This document shows positions 1 to 7,002 of a DNA stretch of 7,903 bases, piece after piece (positions within the stretch are counted from its first letter, which is position 1; every line of letters begins with the position of its first letter). Under the pieces are notes generated by a model that was not told the DNA's origin, did no database searches, and saw only the letters and a program-made list of their open reading frames with translations. The stretch comes from an uncultured Muribaculaceae bacterium (GTDB taxonomy: Bacteria > Bacteroidota > Bacteroidia > Bacteroidales > Muribaculaceae): assembly GCA_947173755.1 (NCBI GenBank), contig CAMWGM010000059.1, positions 1 to 7,903 of the forward strand, written 5' to 3'. A program made the translations under genes and the position numbers.

Positions 1-2550
1 GTCTTCACCCCCACGGTGATATTCTCCGGCATGCCCCGTTCCTATGAAATAGCTGATATTCAGGTGAAAGGTGCCGACAATTATCAGGATTTCACCATCA
101 TCGGTTACACCGGACTAAAAGTGGGAGACATCATCCCCATTCCCGGTCCCGATCTTTCCGACGCCGCCAAACGCCTCTGGAAACAGCAGTTGTTTTCGAA
201 AGTTCAGATCTCTGTCGACAAGACCGTCGGCGACAAGGCATGGCTGACCCTCAATCTGCGTCAGCAGCCCCGCATCTCCGAGATCCGTTATCACGGAATA
301 AAGAAGGGTGAACAGAAAGATCTCGAGGAGGCATTGCAGCTGATGAAAGGAAATCAGATCACCCGCAACATCGTCAACCGTGCAACTGCAATCATCGAGA
401 AATACTACAGCAACAAAGGTTTCAGCAACGCCAAGGTCAACATTGACCTGATCGACGACCTGTCGAACCCCAACTCGGTTTTTGTAGACATCAATATCGA
501 CAAGAACGACAAGGTAAAGGTACACAAGATCTACATTGACGGCGAGCAGGCTCTTTCGGAGCGTCAGATCAAGCGCGCAATGAAGAAGACCAACGAGAAA
601 ACCGATATTCTCAAGATTTTCTCGCAGAAGAAGTTTGTCGAGAGCGACTACGAGGATGACCTCCGCCGCATCATCCAGAAATATAACGAAAAGGGCTATC
701 GTGATGCGGTCATCCTGGCTGATTCAGTCGTTCCTTATGACGAAAAGACCGTGGATGTCTATATCAAACTCGACGAAGGTCAGAAATATTACATCAACGA
801 CATCAATTGGGTAGGCAATACCATATATCCCACCGACGCACTCAATCAGGTGCTCGGCTTCAAGAAGGGCGACGTCTACAACCAGACCCTTCTCGAAAAG
901 CGAATCACGAGTGACGAGGACGCCGTGTCCAACTATTACATGAACAAGGGTTATCTCTTCTTCAACATCGTTCCCATCGAGAAGAATGTCAACGGCGACT
1001 CCATCGACCTCGAGATGCGAATTTTCGAAGGACCGCAGGCACGAATCAACAAGGTGATCATCACCGGTAACGACCGTCTTTACGAAAAGGTGATCCGCCG
1101 CGAACTCCGCGTCAAGCCGGGCAAACTCTTCTCGAAAGACGACCTCATGCGTTCGGCCCGTGAAATCGCCACGACAGGTCACTTCGATCCCGAAAATATG
1201 AACATAGAGCCTCAGCCAAATGAGGAAAACGGTACCGTCGACATCCTCTTCGGTCTGACCTCGAAGAGCAACGACCAGTTTGAACTCTCGTTCGGATGGG
1301 GACAGACAGGTCTGATCGGTAAGGTGGCCGTGAAATTCAATAATTTCTCGATCAAGAATCTCTTCTATCCCAATTCCTACAGAGGTCTTATCCCCCAGGG
1401 CGAAGGTCAGCAGTTTACCATCTCGGCACAGACCAACGCACGCTATTATCAGGCTTACTCGCTCTCGTTCCTCGATCCGTGGTTCGGCGGCAAACGCCCC
1501 AACCAGTTATCGTTGTCGGCCTACTACAGCCGTCAGACCGGCGTAAACTCGTCTTATTACAACGACCGCTATCTCAACAACATGATGTACTCCTACGGAG
1601 GACTCTACGGATACGGAGGCTACGGCAACGGATATAACGATTACTATCAGAGTTCGATCGAAAGCGCTTACGACCCCAACAAGTTCCTGCAGATGATAGG
1701 CCTCAACGTGGGCTTCGGCAAACGTCTCAGTTGGCCTGACGACTGGTTCACTTTCCAGGCGGAACTTGGTTACACCTGGTATTCGCTCAAGAACTGGGAT
1801 TATCTGCTCAACATGCGCAACGGCACATCAAACTCGCTTGTTCTGGGTCTGACCCTGAGCCGCAACTCGCTTGACAACCCGAACTATACACGAACAGGCT
1901 CGTCGTTCACACTCTCGCTCCAACTCACTCCTCCCGCATCGCTGTTCGGAAAGAAAGACTGGCAGAAACTTGCAAGCGAGAACACCGAGGATGCGCAGCG
2001 TCAGCTCTACCACTGGATCGAATACTGGAAACTCAAGTTCAAGAGCCGCACATACACTCCGCTCACCAATCCTGACGGAAAATATACTCTTGTGCTCATG
2101 ACACGCGCCGATATCGGTCTGCTCGGCAGTTATGACAAATATCTGCGCTCGCCGTTCGAGACATTCTACGTCGGTGGCGACGGTATGTCGGGATCATATA
2201 CCTATGCACAGGAGACCATCGCACTGCGCGGTTATGACAACGGACAGCTCACTCCCTACCGCGAGGGTGGCGGCCGCGCCTACACACGTTTCGGCCTTGA
2301 ACTCCACTTCCCGTTCCTGCTCAACACATCGACCACCATCTACGGACTTACATTCGTCGAAGGGGGTAACGCATGGAACAGCGTAGGCAAGTTCTCGCCC
2401 TTCGATCTGAAACGTTCGGCCGGTGCGGGCGTCCGCATCATGCTCCCGATGGTAGGTCTGATGGGTATCGACTGGGCTTACGGTTTCGACCGTGTCAACG
2501 GAGAAAAGGGAGGATCGCATTTCCACTTCATTCTCGGACAGGAATTCTAA
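1..2550 (+). CDS. bamA: Outer membrane protein assembly factor BamA (5'-truncated by window edge)
   Basis: This is the central subunit of the BAM complex, which folds and inserts beta-barrel proteins into the outer membrane. The frame is open from base 1, so the GTG at 16 is not a credible start; the signal peptide and a short N-terminal stretch lie upstream. Counting residues from base 1 (849 visible), five POTRA repeats can be read at about 15-89, 90-170, 172-261, 262-345 and 347-421, each with the usual V-x-G-N/D-style strand and a later GY/GF-type turn. The C-terminal barrel spans about 425-849. The Omp85 hallmark VRGF/Y loop motif appears as ALRGY (Arg743), and the chain ends in Phe, as expected for a beta-signal. 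A Tyr/Gly-rich stretch near 515-560 is probably a surface loop of the Bacteroidetes type. Two chaperone genes follow. The family assignment is very secure. TamA is an alternative Omp85 protein, but it has three POTRA domains, not five. Confidence 0.96.
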   Translation, partial: VFTPTVIFSGMPRSYEIADIQVKGADNYQDFTIIGYTGLKVGDIIPIPGPDLSDAAKRLWKQQLFSKVQISVDKTVGDKAWLTLNLRQQPRISEIRYHGIKKGEQKDLEEALQLMKGNQITRNIVNRATAIIEKYYSNKGFSNAKVNIDLIDDLSNPNSVFVDINIDKNDKVKVHKIYIDGEQALSERQIKRAMKKTNEKTDILKIFSQKKFVESDYEDDLRRIIQKYNEKGYRDAVILADSVVPYDEKTVDVYIKLDEGQKYYINDINWVGNTIYPTDALNQVLGFKKGDVYNQTLLEKRITSDEDAVSNYYMNKGYLFFNIVPIEKNVNGDSIDLEMRIFEGPQARINKVIITGNDRLYEKVIRRELRVKPGKLFSKDDLMRSAREIATTGHFDPENMNIEPQPNEENGTVDILFGLTSKSNDQFELSFGWGQTGLIGKVAVKFNNFSIKNLFYPNSYRGLIPQGEGQQFTISAQTNARYYQAYSLSFLDPWFGGKRPNQLSLSAYYSRQTGVNSSYYNDRYLNNMMYSYGGLYGYGGYGNGYNDYYQSSIESAYDPNKFLQMIGLNVGFGKRLSWPDDWFTFQAELGYTWYSLKNWDYLLNMRNGTSNSLVLGLTLSRNSLDNPNYTRTGSSFTLSLQLTPPASLFGKKDWQKLASENTEDAQRQLYHWIEYWKLKFKSRTYTPLTNPDGKYTLVLMTRADIGLLGSYDKYLRSPFETFYVGGDGMSGSYTYAQETIALRGYDNGQLTPYREGGGRAYTRFGLELHFPFLLNTSTTIYGLTFVEGGNAWNSVGKFSPFDLKRSAGAGVRIMLPMVGLMGIDWAYGFDRVNGEKGGSHFHFILGQEF

Positions 2551-2591
2551 ACAGACTCAGGCTGTTAAACTTTTTGCTCGCCCGTGCGTCT

Positions 2592-2599
2592 TATCTTAG
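2592..2599 (+). promoter_or_regulatory. Candidate -7 promoter element for first ompH/skp
   Basis: TATCTTAG matches the Bacteroidetes -7 consensus TAnnTTTG at five of its six fixed positions and lies 29 nt before the ATG at 2629. The nearest TTTG that could act as the -33 element is at 2573-2576, leaving a spacer of only 15 bp where about 19-21 is usual. The upstream element is therefore weak and the site is tentative. The gene may also be transcribed from bamA. Confidence 0.35.
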
Positions 2600-2628
2600 A
2601 GTCAACACATAAAAATAGAAACAGTGAT

Positions 2629-3144
2629 ATGAAAAAAATATTTTTGCTTCTCCTGGTTGCCCTCGGCGTCTCCTTCGGCGCTTCGGCCCAAAAGTTCGCT
2701 CTCGTCGACATGGACTATATCCTCGAGAGTCTCCCCTCATATGAGATGGCCAATGAGCAACTCAACCAGCTCTCGCTCCGCTGGCAGAAAGAGATAGAAA
2801 ATGTCGCCAAGGAGGCCGAGACCATGTATAACAACTATAAGAACGACATGGTGTTTCTGACCGACGAACAGAAGAAAAGCCGCGAGGCAGCTATTCTCGC
2901 CAAAGAGAAAGAGGCAGCCGAACTCCGTCAGAAATACTTCGGTCCCGAAGGGCAGCTCTATGTGAAGCGTCAGTCGCTCATGAAACCGATCCAGGACGAT
3001 GTCTATAACGCCGTCAAGAAGGTCAGCGAGGAGCGTGGCTATCAGTGCATTTTCGACCGTGCAAGTTCCAGCGACATCATTTTTGCATCGCCCCGCATCG
3101 ATGTCAGCAACGAGGTGCTCGCAAAGTTAGGTTATTCCAAATAA
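2629..3144 (+). CDS. skp: OmpH/Skp family periplasmic chaperone, copy 1
   Basis: This is a periplasmic holdase that binds unfolded outer-membrane proteins emerging from the Sec translocon and hands them to BamA. The 171-residue product starts with a clear signal peptide (MKK, then a hydrophobic run, ending ASA before QKF), giving a mature protein of about 151 residues. The mature start KFALVDMDYIL is the typical OmpH beginning. Residues about 35-120 are rich in Glu, Lys and Gln and predicted to form the long alpha-hairpin arms. The C-terminal part returns to the beta core, with the QCIFDR strand and an ending like D-V-S-N-E-V-L-A-K-L, as in the family. An upstream GTG at 2584 in the same frame would add 15 polar residues before the signal peptide, so the ATG at 2629 is chosen. 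No Shine-Dalgarno is seen; the upstream sequence is A-rich. It lies 78 bp after bamA and next to a paralogue. Confidence 0.93.
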   Translation: MKKIFLLLLVALGVSFGASAQKFALVDMDYILESLPSYEMANEQLNQLSLRWQKEIENVAKEAETMYNNYKNDMVFLTDEQKKSREAAILAKEKEAAELRQKYFGPEGQLYVKRQSLMKPIQDDVYNAVKKVSEERGYQCIFDRASSSDIIFASPRIDVSNEVLAKLGYSK

Positions 3145-3158
3145 ATTTTATATCTTTG
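3127..3158 (+). promoter_or_regulatory. Bacteroidetes-type promoter for second ompH/skp
   Basis: TATCTTTG at 3151-3158 is a perfect TAnnTTTG -7 element. A TTAG at 3127-3130, three of four matches to the -33 TTTG, lies 20 bp upstream, which is the expected spacing. The -33 part overlaps the last codons of the first chaperone gene. Transcription would start near 3164-3167, giving a leader of about 40 nt before the ATG at 3204. This predicts that the second chaperone can be made independently of bamA and copy 1. Confidence 0.65.
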
Positions 3159-3203
3159 CAGTCGCTATTTATACAAGGTATAGAAATATAAACTAAAAAC
3201 GAT

Positions 3204-3698
3204 ATGATCAAAAAACTTTTACTCGCACTTATGCTCGCCATCCCCGTCAGCATGTGTGCCCAGAAATTTGCGGTTATCAATACACAGGCCATTATGGCCG
3301 AAATGCCCGAGGTCAAGGCCGCTGAAGAGCAGTTGGCTGCCTCCAACAAGAAATATCAGGACGAGTTCCAGAAACTTCAGGAAGAATTCGGCAAGAAATT
3401 TGAAGAATTCCAGGCTCTTGACGCCAACACTCCCGAGACCATCAAGGAGCGTCGCACCACCGAGATGCAGGAACTCGAAGCAAAGATCCGTCAGTTCCAG
3501 CAGACAGCAAGCGAAGACCTCCAGCGTCAGCAGCAGCAACTTCTCGCTCCCATTCAGGAGAAGGTTCTTCAGGCTGTCGAGGCCGTCGGTGCCGAAGGAG
3601 CCTACACTTTCGTGTTTGAGAACGTCATGCCCGTCTACACCGGCAAGGATGTGACCGACATCACTCCCACTGTCAAGACCCGCCTTGGAATTAAGTAA
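3204..3698 (+). CDS. skp: OmpH/Skp family periplasmic chaperone, copy 2
   Basis: This is the second OmpH/Skp-type chaperone, 164 residues. It opens with MIKK and a hydrophobic signal segment ending around CAQKF, followed by FAVINTQAIMAEMP, the same N-terminal pattern as copy 1. Residues about 35-120 are strongly charged and Gln-rich (EEFGKKFEEF, QRQQQQ), consistent with the coiled-coil arms that form the substrate cavity in a Skp trimer. The C-terminal region YTFVFENVMPVYTGKDVTDIT...V..RLG is the conserved closing strand and helix of the family. The two copies are clearly diverged, so they may have different clients or form mixed trimers; that is inference. A good promoter precedes it and a terminator-like hairpin follows. 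The Cys beside the signal-peptide cleavage region is unusual, but the residue before it is Met, a poor lipobox. Confidence 0.93.
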   Translation: MIKKLLLALMLAIPVSMCAQKFAVINTQAIMAEMPEVKAAEEQLAASNKKYQDEFQKLQEEFGKKFEEFQALDANTPETIKERRTTEMQELEAKIRQFQQTASEDLQRQQQQLLAPIQEKVLQAVEAVGAEGAYTFVFENVMPVYTGKDVTDITPTVKTRLGIK

Positions 3699-3724
3699 AA
3701 TTTCCTTCAGGCTCTGATTTTATT

Positions 3725-3774
3725 TTGGGTAGACCCACTGCCGGCTGTGCCGCGGGTCGGCCCAATATTTTTTT
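3725..3774 (+). terminator. Rho-independent terminator-like hairpin between ompH2 and lptF
   Basis: TTGGG (3725-3729) pairs with CCCAA (3761-3765), GACCC (3732-3736) with GGGTC (3754-3758), and CGGC (3742-3745) with GCCG (3749-3752) around a TGT loop. A small internal mismatch and a bulge interrupt the stem. A run of seven T (3768-3774) follows directly. It begins 26 nt after the stop of the second chaperone gene and ends 16 nt before the lptF ATG, so it would end the chaperone transcript or act as a partial attenuator in front of lptF. Confidence 0.75.
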
Positions 3775-3790
3775 CCAAACCGTCAGCAAT

Positions 3791-5728
3791 ATGTTGCCAC
3801 GTATCAAGCGAATGGATTTATTCATCCTGCAGAGTTTCCTTCCTCTGTTTGTGATGACGTTCTGCATATGCTTGTTCATAGTGCTGATGCAGTTCCTCTG
3901 GCGTTATATCGACGATCTGGTCGGCAAAGGTCTGAGCATCGACGTGATCGGTGAACTGTTCTTCTACGCCGCTCTCACAATGGTGCCGATGGCGCTCCCG
4001 CTTGCCATACTTCTGGCGTCGCTGATGATATTCGGCAATCTCGGAGAGCAGTTTGAACTGACTGCCATGAAGGCCTCAGGCATTTCGCTGCTCCGCACCA
4101 TGGCACCACTGATAATCCTCATGGTGATGATAGCGACCGGCGCCTTCTTCTTCCAGAACGACGTTCTCCCGGTGGCGCAGACCAAGATGTGGACCCTTCT
4201 ATGGTCGATGCGCCAGAAATCGCCCGAACTCGAGATCCCTGAAGGAGTATTTTACGACCAGATCCCGGGCTACAACCTTTTTGTCGACCATAAGGATCGC
4301 GAAGCGGGAACCCTCTACAGCGTGACTATCTACGACGTGTCGAGAGGTTTCGAAAATTCATCGATCATCCTGGCAGATTCGGGTAAGATGTCCATCACGC
4401 CCGACCGCACACACCTGTTCCTCGAACTTTGGAGCGGCGAGTCGTTTGAAAATCTCAAGGATGCCGCCTCGTCGGGCATGCGCAATGTGCCTTACCGACG
4501 CGAGTCGTTCACTACGAAGGAAATCATGGTGCCGTTCGACGCCAATTTCAACCGTATGGACGAGCAGGGTATGCGCAACCAGTATGTCGGGAAAAACATG
4601 GCCGAACTCCGTGCCACAATAGATTCGATCGGAGAACGGGTCGATTCGCTCGGCGATCTCTACGGTAACAATCTCCGCTCCAACAACTACATGAACATAA
4701 GCCACGTCAGGATGGACCGCGACACAGCCGGAAATGTCCATCGTGAACTGATCCATGACGTGGCGCTTGCAAAACCGGTCAATGTCGACTCTGTCTTGCG
4801 CGGATCATCGTCGGGTTACACAGTCACATATCTCAACCAGGCCCTCACGAAAGCCCAGCGGATGCGCCAGGAATATGAATTCAAGAGCATGATGGTGGCA
4901 GACGACCTCAAGTCGATGCGCCGCCATGCAATAGAACTCCAGAAGAAATTCACGCTGTCGTTCGCCTGCATAATCTTTTTCTTTATCGGGGCTCCTCTCG
5001 GAGCGATCATCCGTAAAGGAGGTCTGGGCACACCGCTTGTCATATCCGTTTTCCTGTTCATTTTCTACTATATCATTGATAACATGGGCTATAAGATGGC
5101 CCGCGACGGCAAAGTGGAGGTATGGCAGGGAATGTGGCTGAGCGCGGCGGTGCTTCTGCCGTTGGGAATCTTCTTCACCTATAAGGCAGTGAACGATTCG
5201 GCGATATTCAACAAGGACGCCTATCTCGCATTCTTCAGGAAAACCTTCGGAGTCAAGGAGACACGTCACTATGAGCGCAAGGACATCGTGATGGATGAAG
5301 TTCAGCCCGCGCTTGCACTCAGCCAACTCGAGGATCTTATCGCTGAAATCGGAAATCTTCTTGATCAGCGGAAACTTCCGCTGAATTATGTCGACTATTT
5401 CTGCAAGCCGGTACCACGTAAAGAGATCGACGACATAAAAGCTGAGACCGACAGACTCGCGGAGCGCCTTTCCAACTCGCGTTCTGTCAAGGTGCTCAAC
5501 ACACTCAATACTCTACCCGTGATCCGCTCTCTCTGGCCTGCCTCACCATTCGCGCCCGGCAGTTTGGTCGGGAGAGCCGTGATGATTGCCGCTCCGCTCG
5601 GACTCATCCTTTGGCTTATCGGACGGCATGACCAGAAGATATTAACCGGTGAACTCAGCGAGACGGCCAAAGTCTGCCGCAGGCTGGCAGATATCATCTC
5701 CACAGAATCTAATCTCCCCACACAATAA
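3791..5728 (+). CDS. lptF: LptF/LptG family LPS export permease, long Bacteroidetes form
   Basis: This is an inner-membrane permease of the YjgP/YjgQ family, which with LptB extracts LPS from the inner membrane and passes it to the periplasmic bridge. The 645-residue protein has hydrophobic segments at about 17-38, 57-81 and 102-122, a beta-rich periplasmic domain from about 124 to 250, then segments at about 386-406, 413-431 and 447-465. The stretch GEQFELTAMKASGIS (about 85-99) matches the family's conserved cytoplasmic loop with E...MRA.G.S. Family members are usually near 360 residues. Here about 130 extra, mostly polar residues sit between the beta domain and the fourth segment, and a 180-residue tail carries another hydrophobic stretch (594-611). 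The ATG at 3791 is chosen because an in-frame TTG start at 3725 would translate the terminator hairpin; an internal ATG at 3812 would shorten the charged N-terminus. Assignment to LptF rather than LptG is uncertain. ribBA follows after 3 nt. Confidence 0.88.
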   Translation: MLPRIKRMDLFILQSFLPLFVMTFCICLFIVLMQFLWRYIDDLVGKGLSIDVIGELFFYAALTMVPMALPLAILLASLMIFGNLGEQFELTAMKASGISLLRTMAPLIILMVMIATGAFFFQNDVLPVAQTKMWTLLWSMRQKSPELEIPEGVFYDQIPGYNLFVDHKDREAGTLYSVTIYDVSRGFENSSIILADSGKMSITPDRTHLFLELWSGESFENLKDAASSGMRNVPYRRESFTTKEIMVPFDANFNRMDEQGMRNQYVGKNMAELRATIDSIGERVDSLGDLYGNNLRSNNYMNISHVRMDRDTAGNVHRELIHDVALAKPVNVDSVLRGSSSGYTVTYLNQALTKAQRMRQEYEFKSMMVADDLKSMRRHAIELQKKFTLSFACIIFFFIGAPLGAIIRKGGLGTPLVISVFLFIFYYIIDNMGYKMARDGKVEVWQGMWLSAAVLLPLGIFFTYKAVNDSAIFNKDAYLAFFRKTFGVKETRHYERKDIVMDEVQPALALSQLEDLIAEIGNLLDQRKLPLNYVDYFCKPVPRKEIDDIKAETDRLAERLSNSRSVKVLNTLNTLPVIRSLWPASPFAPGSLVGRAVMIAAPLGLILWLIGRHDQKILTGELSETAKVCRRLADIISTESNLPTQ

Positions 5729-5731
5729 TAT

Positions 5732-6943
5732 ATGGAAAACATCCGACTCAATACTATAGAAGAGGCTATCGCCGATATCCGCGAAGGGAAATTCGTCATC
5801 GTGGTCGACGATGAAGATCGCGAGAATGAAGGTGATCTGATCATCGCGGCCGAAAAGGTTACACCCGAGGCAGTAAACTTCATGATCACCAACGCGCGTG
5901 GCGAACTGTGCGCCCCGCTGACCATCTCCCGTTGCGAGGAACTCGGGCTCACTCATCAGGTGAGCGACAACACCTCTATGCTCGGCACACCTTTCACCAT
6001 TACCACCGACCTTCTCACAGGCTGCACCACCGGAGTCTCGGCACATGATCGCGCCGCTACGATCAATGCGCTTGCCGATCCTACACGCAAACCTGAGGAG
6101 TTCGGCCGTCCCGGCCATGTGCATCCGCTTTACGCCCAGGATGCCGGAGTGCTCCGTCGCGCGGGTCACACCGAGGCAGCCATCGATCTCGCCCGTATGG
6201 CAGGACTGATGCCGGCCGCCGCGCTCATCGAAATCCTCAATCCCGACGGTACTATGGCCCGCCTCCCCCAGTTGCGCAAGAAAGCAGACGAATGGGGGCT
6301 GAAACTCATTTCTATCCGTGATCTGATCGAATACCGTCTGCGCACCGAATCGCTCGTCGAGAAAGGTGTCGAAGTCGACATGCCTACAGCCTACGGCCAC
6401 TTCCGTCTTATTCCCTTCCATCAGAAAAGCAACGGCCTGGAACATGTGGCTCTCATCAAGGGTGAAATTGCCGAGGGCGACATAGTCCCGGTCAGAGTAC
6501 ACTCCTCATGCGCCACAGGCGACATCTTCGGATCGAAACGCTGCGACTGCGGCGAGCAGCTCCATCGCGCCATGGAGTATATCGATAAAGAGGGAAAAGG
6601 TGTCGTGCTCTATCTCAATCAGGAAGGCCGCGGCATCGGACTGATGGAGAAAATCAAAGCCTACAAACTTCAGGAACAAGGTCTCGACACTGTCGATGCC
6701 AATCTTCACCTCGGACACAAGGTGGACGAGCGCGATTATGGCGTAGGTGCCCAGATCCTCAGGATGCTCGGCGTGCAGAAAATGCGTCTCATCACCAACA
6801 ATCCTGTGAAACGCATCGGTCTCGAAGGCTACGGACTCGAAGTGGTCGACAACATTCCCATCGAAATCGAGCCTAACATCTACAACATCCGCTATCTCCG
6901 CACCAAGCGCGACCGCATGGGTCACACCCTTCACGCGAAATAA
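5732..6943 (+). CDS. ribBA: Bifunctional 3,4-dihydroxy-2-butanone-4-phosphate synthase / GTP cyclohydrolase II
   Basis: This cytosolic enzyme makes both riboflavin precursors: the N-terminal domain turns ribulose 5-phosphate into dihydroxybutanone phosphate and formate, and the C-terminal domain opens GTP to the pyrimidine precursor. The 403-residue length is typical of the fusion. RibB domain, about 1-203: the acidic metal and substrate loop DDEDRENEGD (26-35), GVSAHDRAATI (101-111), RPGHVHPL (126-133) and RAGHTEA with His146. RibA domain, about 206-400: Cys260, Cys271 and Cys273 have the spacing of the zinc ligands, followed by QEGRGIGL (297-304), DERDYGVGAQIL (332-343) and the ITNNP.K segment. 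Both catalytic sets look intact, so I expect both activities. The start lies 3 nt after the lptF stop, implying co-transcription and possibly translational coupling; no FMN riboswitch fits in that gap. A hairpin terminator follows the stop. Confidence 0.97.
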   Translation: MENIRLNTIEEAIADIREGKFVIVVDDEDRENEGDLIIAAEKVTPEAVNFMITNARGELCAPLTISRCEELGLTHQVSDNTSMLGTPFTITTDLLTGCTTGVSAHDRAATINALADPTRKPEEFGRPGHVHPLYAQDAGVLRRAGHTEAAIDLARMAGLMPAAALIEILNPDGTMARLPQLRKKADEWGLKLISIRDLIEYRLRTESLVEKGVEVDMPTAYGHFRLIPFHQKSNGLEHVALIKGEIAEGDIVPVRVHSSCATGDIFGSKRCDCGEQLHRAMEYIDKEGKGVVLYLNQEGRGIGLMEKIKAYKLQEQGLDTVDANLHLGHKVDERDYGVGAQILRMLGVQKMRLITNNPVKRIGLEGYGLEVVDNIPIEIEPNIYNIRYLRTKRDRMGHTLHAK

Positions 6944-6949
6944 CAAAAT

Positions 6950-6999
6950 ATGCGCATATCGGCCCGACATGTCCGATATGCGCGTTCTTATTTTATCTT
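6950..6999 (+). terminator. Hairpin terminator after ribBA, possibly bidirectional
   Basis: GCGCATATCGG (6952-6962) and CCGATATGCGC (6973-6983) form a perfect 11-bp stem around a 10-nt loop, extendable by one wobble and one A-T pair to 13 bp. The 3' side continues as a T-rich tract (TTCTTATTTTATCTT, 6985-6999). The 5' flank is A-rich (ACAAAATA), which reads as T-rich on the other strand, so it could work in both directions. It starts 6 nt after the ribBA stop, and its T-rich tract ends 3 nt before the next ATG. Confidence 0.78.
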
Positions 7000-7002
7000 A
7001 CC

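Noticed and set aside
16..18. GTG at 16 as the start of bamA
   Set aside because: The frame is open to base 1 with plausible BamA sequence before it, and no signal peptide follows the GTG.
2550..2575. Terminator after bamA (AACAG...CTGTT followed by TTTTT)
   Set aside because: The stem is only 5 bp with weak pairs, and four bases separate it from the T-run; too weak to annotate.
3725..3790. N-terminal extension of the LptF-type protein from a TTG start at 3725
   Set aside because: The 22 extra codons translate the terminator hairpin and the T-tract, while the product from 3791 begins as expected for the family.
3791..5728. Fusion of two separate genes, because the LptF-type protein is so long
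   Set aside because: The six expected membrane segments and beta domain fill the first 465 residues in one frame, and the tail matches no independent domain I recognise; long forms are usual in this phylum.
5642..6502. Long minus-strand open frame of 286 codons opposite ribBA
   Set aside because: It lies opposite a gene with intact catalytic motifs, its product matches no family I recognise, and such frames are common antisense by-products of this codon usage. The same applies to those at 115-525, 724-1182, 4805-5326, 5395-5952 and 6506-6970.
6990..7002. -7 promoter element for the GH2 gene (TATCTTAC-like, 6994-7001)
   Set aside because: It touches the ATG, so no leader would remain, and it matches the consensus only partly; it is better read as the terminator's T-rich tail.
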